64,000 nucleotides of DNA, taken from assembly GCA_907165065.1 (NCBI GenBank), contig OU015550.1, positions 3,312,001 to 3,376,000 of the forward strand, read 5' to 3'. Source of the DNA: Caprimulgus europaeus. Taxonomy: Eukaryota; Chordata; Aves; Caprimulgiformes; Caprimulgidae. Every line of letters starts with the position of its first letter. Within the stretch, counting starts at the first letter, position 1. Positions 59,069-64,000 of this stretch are shown here, piece by piece. The position numbers and the translations under genes were made by a program. The notes beneath the pieces were generated by a model, which saw nothing but the letters and a program-made list of their open reading frames with translations, had not been told where the DNA came from and searched no databases.

Positions 59069-59497
59069 GCAGCGTGGGGCAGACGTGTCTGCGTGGCTGC
59101 CTTTGCAGCGTGGCATGGATGTGTCTGCAACAGGGAGAGGATGGACGTTGAAGCATGCCATGAATATGTCTAAAAATGGGAGAAGATGGACCTTGCAGTG
59201 TGACATGGACATGTCTGCAATGGGAAGAGGATGCACCTTGAAGCATGGCATGGACGTGTGTGCAAATAGGAGAGAATGAACCTTGCAGTGTGCCATGGAT
59301 GTGTCTAAAAATGGGAGAGGATGAACCTTGTAGTGTGGCATGGACTTGTCTGCAACAGGGAGAGGATGCACCTTGAAGTGTGTCATGGATGTGGCTAAAA
59401 ATGGGAGAGGATGGACCTTGCACTGAGACATGGACACATCTCCAAATGGGAGAGGATGGACCTTGCAGTGTGGCATGGACTTGTCTGCAGCAGGGAC
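59069..59497. repeat. 45-bp minisatellite, about 9 copies
   Basis: Units such as ATGGACCTTGCAGTGTGACA followed by TGGACATGTCTGCAATGGGAAGAGG start at 59141, 59186, 59231, 59276, 59321, 59366, 59411 and 59456, exactly 45 bp apart, with older degenerate units upstream. CTGCAA and CTAAAA variants alternate in part, hinting at higher-order units. As 45 is 15 codons, both strands stay open and give a 245-codon minus ORF with a KVHPLP motif every 15 residues. It lies in a GRM4 intron. Confidence 0.96.
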
Positions 59498-59844
59498 CCA
59501 CCAGACCTCACTTCAGAGTGGCCACCTGGCATGTTGTTACCATCAAACCACAGCAACACAGAGCTCAGAGGAGGAAAAAAATCCACTTTCCCTTGGCTTT
59601 GGCAGCTCCTGCTGTCACCACCCGGATGCTTCACGCTGCTTCTGGGCTGGGTCAGAGCTGATGTGGGGCCTCGCTCAGCACCAGCCGTGGTAGGATCCAG
59701 GCACTGATTCTGCTTCTCTGTGCAGCCTCAGCCCCCAGTGTGGAAGAAAACAGGTTTGGGAGGGGTTTTTTGGGGACCCCCCCCCTTGCCATCTTGCCTG
59801 CCCAGTGGGGCTGGGGACACAGCCAGACTTTGAGGCGATGAGCA

Positions 59845-60185
59845 AAGCGACATCTTACAGCTCCTGTTTATGGAGCAGAATGATTCACGTGGAACTACCC
59901 CTGATTTCCTAAGTATCTAATTTATTAATCAACAAACATTATGGAAATGTGGGTAAACTGCGATTTCAAATCAGTTTACATCAGATGTGCAAACGCTCCC
60001 AGTTTTCTTTTTTTTTTTTTCTTTTTTTTTCTTCCTTTTTTTCCTTCCTTAATAGAAACGTCTGCAAACCTGACATTTCGGCGGGCGTGTGCTGAGAAAC
60101 GGGGGATTTGCCTGGTTGTGTAAATGGCAAGCCCCATTAACTGGAGTTTGTAAACATTTACCCATCCAAATAGGATTACAGCCCA
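59845..60185. promoter_or_regulatory. Possible intronic regulatory element
   Basis: AT-shifted, non-repetitive sequence around a T/C tract (60002-60050). It has TCTAATTTATTAATC and the forkhead-like TCAACAAACATTATGG, then TGACATTTCGGCGGGCGTG. By eye only. Confidence 0.27.
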
Positions 60186-60502
60186 GGAACAGTGTTTTAC
60201 ACACACCCACCTCACGCTGGGTTAGCGTGGGTTTAGCCCGGGCATGGTGACAGCTTCGTGCCAGCTTGGGCTGTGGAGCGTGGACAATGGTGTGGTGGCT
60301 CTCCTGGGATGTGCAGGGCCATGCTGCTGAGCAAAATGGTCCCAGGATGGTTATTGCTCAAATTCCTGCCTGGGTGTAAATCACTGAGTTCATAGGAATG
60401 TCCTCAGTTTGCTCCAGGGAGATCCTGCCCCACGTGAGGACCATGGGAGCTGGAGATGCTGCTTGTCCTCGGAGCGGGACGTGGGCTTTGCTGACAGCCC
60501 TG

Positions 60503-60660
60503 TGGTGGGATGACCCTGGAGCTTGGGAGAACATGGGATGAGCCTGGAGCCTGGGACAACCTGGGATGTGCCTGGAGTTTGGGAGAACCCAGAATGAGCC
60601 TGGAGCTTGGGACACCCCAGGATGTGCCTGATGCTCGAGGCAACCTGGGACGAGCACAGA
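60503..60660. repeat. 28-bp tandem repeat, about 5.5 copies
   Basis: CCTGGAGCTTGGGAGAACAT plus GGGATGAG; units begin at 60515, 60543, 60571, 60599 and 60627, exactly 28 bp apart. The open frames on the minus strand over it are repeat translations. Confidence 0.92.
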
Positions 60661-61575
60661 GCAGCCCGCACAGCTCCCCGGCTGCTTGCTGGCCCCGCGG
60701 CTCCCTGAGCACGCCGGCCTCTTCCCGTCTTTTCTCCACTCTCAACTTGAATTGTTTTTTATTTATTTATTTATTTTCCTTATTGTGCATTTCAAACACC
60801 ATCTGGACTTGAAATGATCAGCTCCCAACGGCAGGGAGTGAGTCACAAACCTTCCTCCTCGCTGCACGGGGTGATGGGGACATGAAGCTGCCCTGGGCCC
60901 TGCTCCTGTGGGGCTGGGGACCCACACAAGCCCCCGAGGGGACAGAAAACCCTGGGAAAAAAGAGCCTGGAGGGTTGGATCTGGGAAAGCTCCCATCCAC
61001 CTCCTGAGATCTTCTGAACTGGCTGGTGCTGGTGGAGCGTGCAGGCGCGTGCAGCTGAGTGTCTGGCTGCAATGAGGGATGCTCAGCAGGACGGATGGCA
61101 TCTCCAGCTCCCTACTGCTGCTCAGCTGCCCAGTTGAGCCCAGCAGAGCCCAGTTTAGCTCTAGTCTGGGCACTGGTGGCACTGGCTGGCTGTGTCCCTG
61201 CTGATCAGAGCCGAGAGCACACTTGTGCTCTCCAGTGCTGCTGCTTTTCCTGCCTGCTGTGGCATAACCTGATTTTTTTTTTTTTCTTCCTTAATGTTGG
61301 GTAATTAAGGGGGAAATTCAATTACCAGTCAGCAAATATGTAAATGAGGTGGGAGAAGCAGCCTGTGTGCCTGGGCTGGGGAGGATGGAGGGTGCAGGAG
61401 CTGAGCAGCACGGTTTGCTCTCGGGTATCCGTGTGTGGTGCCTGGTGCTGACCGAGAGCCCAGAGCAGGAGATGGAAGTGGTGCTGAGCCCTGCTCCGTG
61501 CCAGCATCCCGGCTTCTATGGGGCTGGACATGAAGCTGGTCCCCTTGTGCCAGAGCCTGTTGTTTTTCTCCACAG

Positions 61576-61730
61576 AAGGGTTCTGGAGGCTGCCAAGAGA
61601 GCGAACCAGACAGGACACTTCATCTGGATGGGTTCGGATAGCTGGGGCTCCAAAATCTCCCCAGTTCTGCACCTGGAGGAGGTGGCCGAGGGCTCTGTCA
61701 CCATCCTGCCCAAGCGGGTCTCTGTCAGAG
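61576..61730 (+). CDS. GRM4: GRM4 coding exon 4: glutamate-binding domain, second ligand lobe
   Basis: 155 nt, completing codon 291 and encoding residues 292-342 plus one base of codon 343: [20 protein letters not shown], then [20 protein letters not shown] and [12 protein letters not shown]. Ligand residues D312, S313 and K317 (SDSWGSK) and the glycosylation site N301 (NQT) are present. Acceptor TTTTTCTCCACAG; donor GTAAGG. Human has F where this has I at 307 and A where this has S after KI. Confidence 0.98.
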
Positions 61731-62005
61731 GTAAGGGGCTGTGCTCTGTGGGTTCTGCAGGTCCCCCCTGGGATGGCTGTCTCTTCCCCAATGGCATCTC
61801 CTTAACCACGAGGTTTTGGCTGTAGAAGACTCTGTGTTTTGTTGTGGATCTTCCCAGCCCAAGTGGCAGCTCAGACACAAACCCACCTAGACCCCATCAC
61901 GCACAAGACCCTCCTTCCCCTCTTCCTGGGGACTTTTGGGCCATGTCAAGCATCTCTCTGCCATCCCAGAGATTTATCCCCTTTGTCACCTCTTCCCCTG
62001 GGCAG
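61731..62005 (+). other. GRM4: GRM4 intron after coding exon 4
   Basis: A short 275-bp intron with GTAAGG donor and CTTCCCCTGGGCAG acceptor. No repeat. Confidence 0.95.
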
Positions 62006-62146
62006 GTTTCGACCGCTACTTCTCCAGCAGGACGTTGGACAACAACCGTCGGAACATCTGGTTTGCTGAGTTTTGGGAGGAAAATTTCCACTGCAAGCTG
62101 AGCCGGCACGCGCTGAAGAAGGGCAGCAGCATCAAGAAATGCACCA
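62006..62146 (+). CDS. GRM4: GRM4 coding exon 5: late part of glutamate-binding domain (last in window)
   Basis: 141 nt; completes G343 and encodes [20 protein letters not shown], then [20 protein letters not shown] and SIKKCT, up to T389 plus one base. The HALKKGS segment matches human GRM4; GRM8 differs here. The donor is A|GTAAGAG at 62147. The next exon (human continues NRERIGQDS) was not found before 64000, so the gene is cut by the window. Confidence 0.98.
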
Positions 62147-62633
62147 GTAAGAGCTGTGGGGATGCTGTGGGCGAGTGGAGGCTCGTGGGGGTGTGTTGCT
62201 GGGTCCCACGGGGTGCACAGGGACATGAAGGTGATGGCAGAGAGCCCAGGGCAGGTGTTGAAAAGTTTCCCTTGTTTTCCTTCTGGCTTTTCAGCTCCAG
62301 AGCTGCCAGCCCAGCTCAAGGCAGCTACGTGGCAATTAATGCTCTATGTGTTGTGAGTGTGGAGGTTTCTGGGGGGTTTTGGGGGTTTTTTTGGACTAAG
62401 CACCAAAGCCAGGTGGGAATTTGGGGAGGGTTGGAGGAATGATGGCAGCGTGGGGAGCATGGGCAATGCATGTGTGGACACTTGAGCATCAGCAAGGCTT
62501 GTAATGGTGGCGGGTTGCTTAAAAGTGGACAGGAACGTTGCACAAAAAATGCTTCTGTGCATCCTGGTGTGCTGTGTGATCCAGGAAGCGTGTGGAGCCT
62601 GGATGGTTTGTGTGTGTGTGCACACAAAAGGGC

Positions 62634-62811
62634 ATCATAGAATCCCAGACTGGTTTGGGTTGGGAGGGACCTTAAAGCTCATCCAGTTCCAACCCCCCTG
62701 CCAGCAGCAGGGACACCTTCCACTAGACCAGGTTGCTCAAAGCCTCATCCAACCTGGCCGAGAACACTTCCAGGGAAGGGTCATCCACAACTTCTTTGGG
62801 CAACCTGTTTG
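62634..62811 (-). mobile_element. CR1 LINE 3' tail, antisense
   Basis: CATAGAATCCCAGACTGGTT, CCACTAGACCAGGTTGCTCA, CCGAGAACACTTCCAGGGA. The 3' end of the element is intact at 62634; the other end fades at about 62811. Same subtype as 30967. Confidence 0.92.
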
Positions 62812-63916
62812 GGGATGATCACCCCAGGAGTGATGTTTGCCTGTGTCTCCTTGCAAACTGCTTTGCTGTCGTGCCCCTTTGCTGCTCCAGGCAGGAGAAC
62901 ATCCCGGCAGAACCTGATCCCAGGCCCCCTCCTCACCCCACACTGCCCATTTTTATCCATTTCCAGGTAAAAGAGGTTTGTAGGGATTAATGCAGTAAAC
63001 AAGGCAACCAGGGGATCTGTCTTGCTGACAATGCTGCTGCCGAGGTGATGGTTGGAAGCTGAAGTAGGTGACATGTTTACTGAGAGATGGAAGAGATTTA
63101 CTGCCTGCCTGGCACCGGCTGAAGACAGATAACGACGTGACGGCTCGCAGGCTGCGACGTGGCAGGACTTGGGGAGATTTTTGCATCCCCCTCATCTGCT
63201 TGGGAGAGATGTCTGTGGAAGCTCCAGGATGCTGGTGGGCAGATGGACCTGGCTGTGCCTGGAAAATTTTATCATTGAGGGTTTTTTTCACTGCTGAGGG
63301 TGAGAGGATGGTGCTTCTATGTCCTGTCCCTTACAGGCATTCCCCAATGTTCAGCTGATGATTGGGGACAACTCTCTGTCCCTGTAAGTGCTCCCCAGTG
63401 CTGCAGCTTCCCCAGGTAGTCTTGTGGCTAATGCATAGGTGTGAGCTTGACAAGCAGCAAGGGTGTGCAAGAAAACTTGCTGGTGGCCATGGCCTTGGGT
63501 AACTGAGAGCTCCTCATCTTTGCATCAAAACCCCAGCACCAAGAGATGCATGAGCAGGTCCTGCAAACCGCTGATCTCTTCATCTTCATAGTAATGTAGC
63601 GTTTAAACAAGCAATATTTCAAGGCCAAGGTATTAGTGGAGGCAGATGAAACCACGACGTGGCAAATGTCCTAGGAACTGTCTTTAAATTATCTGAATTT
63701 GTCAGCAAATAAATTATCTCCTGAAGGTTTGCTTGGCAGATAAACGGAGAAGGGAAATAACACAAGATGAAGCGAATAACCTGCCTGTGCGGTTCCACGT
63801 GTTCCTGCTTTGCAGGGCTTATGCAAAAACGTCCTGTTTGGGGCTGTTTTCTTGGAGGAATTTTACTGACTGTCCCCATGAACTTCAGGTTTGGGTAGAG
63901 CCCAAAATGTCTGGGG

Positions 63917-64000
63917 TAGTTTAGCCTGGAGAAAAGGAAGCTGAGGGGAGACCTTCTGGCTCTGTCTAACTCCCCAAAAGGAGGATGGAGAGAGGTGGGG
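63917..64000 (+). mobile_element. CR1 LINE tail, cut by window end
   Basis: AGTTTAGCCTGGAGAAAAGG, AGGGGAGACCTTCTGGCTCT and GAGGATGGAGAGAGGTGGGG match the upstream part of the CR1 copy at 39681 (39760-39840) closely; the element continues beyond 64000. Confidence 0.88.

Larger units (their letters stand above)
58913..61575 (+). other. GRM4: GRM4 intron after coding exon 3
   Basis: Intron of about 2.7 kb containing a 45-bp minisatellite (59069-59497), an AT-rich possible regulatory element (59845-60185) with a T/C tract, a 28-bp tandem repeat (60503-60660), a TTTA run at 60755-60777 and a T run near 61274. No other gene. Confidence 0.92.
62147..64000 (+). other. GRM4: GRM4 intron after coding exon 5 (partial)
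   Basis: At least 1.85 kb of intron, carrying an antisense CR1 tail, a sense CR1 cut by the window end, and AT-rich unique sequence at about 62970-63180 and 63520-63850 that could be regulatory. Confidence 0.88.

Noticed and set aside
58764-59501. 245-codon minus-strand ORF with a 15-residue repeat
   Set aside because: It is generated by the 45-bp minisatellite and runs antisense across a real GRM4 exon.

Overview
This is vertebrate nuclear DNA, almost certainly from a bird. Coding sequence is sparse and split by introns with GT/AG borders. The only dispersed repeats I recognise are CR1-type LINE tails, which end in the characteristic ATTCTRTG-like octamers. The sequence is GC-rich, with CpG clusters and many minisatellites, which would suit a gene-dense small chromosome. 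No prokaryotic operon, phage, CRISPR array, tRNA or rRNA was seen.

Two protein-coding genes are supported, and both are cut by the window. On the minus strand at the left edge lies the first coding exon of HMGA1 (545-646), an AT-hook chromatin protein. Its remaining coding exons lie beyond position 1. Its 5' untranslated part and promoter probably lie between 650 and about 6.5 kb, where there is a CpG-rich block with a TATA-like element and long pyrimidine tracts. On the plus strand is GRM4, the group III metabotropic glutamate receptor mGlu4. Five coding exons are present (36528-37046, 47231-47447, 58777-58912, 61576-61730, 62006-62146). They encode residues 1-389 plus one base of codon 390, which is most of the extracellular glutamate-binding Venus flytrap domain. 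The rest of that domain, the cysteine-rich domain, the seven membrane helices and the tail lie beyond position 64000. The two genes point away from each other, as HMGA1 and GRM4 do in human.

Layout: 1-6.5 kb holds the HMGA1 first coding exon, an upstream intron and a promoter candidate. 6.8-27.3 kb is intergenic, with CR1 tails, a 49-bp AT-rich minisatellite and a few stretches that look like conserved regulatory DNA. 27.3-27.75 kb is a CpG-dense block with a TATA-like box and a strong splice donor, my best candidate for a GRM4 promoter and non-coding first exon. 27.75-36.2 kb would then be the GRM4 upstream intron. 36.2-64 kb is the GRM4 body, whose introns carry CR1 tails, 41-bp, 45-bp and 28-bp minisatellites, a 20-bp AT-rich tandem repeat, a 270-bp pyrimidine tract and an isolated CpG-rich block in the intron after the second coding exon.

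I found no previously undescribed gene system. The points most worth a second look are the GRM4 5' leader (two upstream ORFs and a 19-bp tandem repeat), the CR1 tail that begins about 30 bp after a GRM4 splice donor and keeps the frame open, the intronic CpG block flanked by a homeodomain-motif-rich stretch and a pyrimidine tract, and two minisatellites that create long but spurious ORFs.
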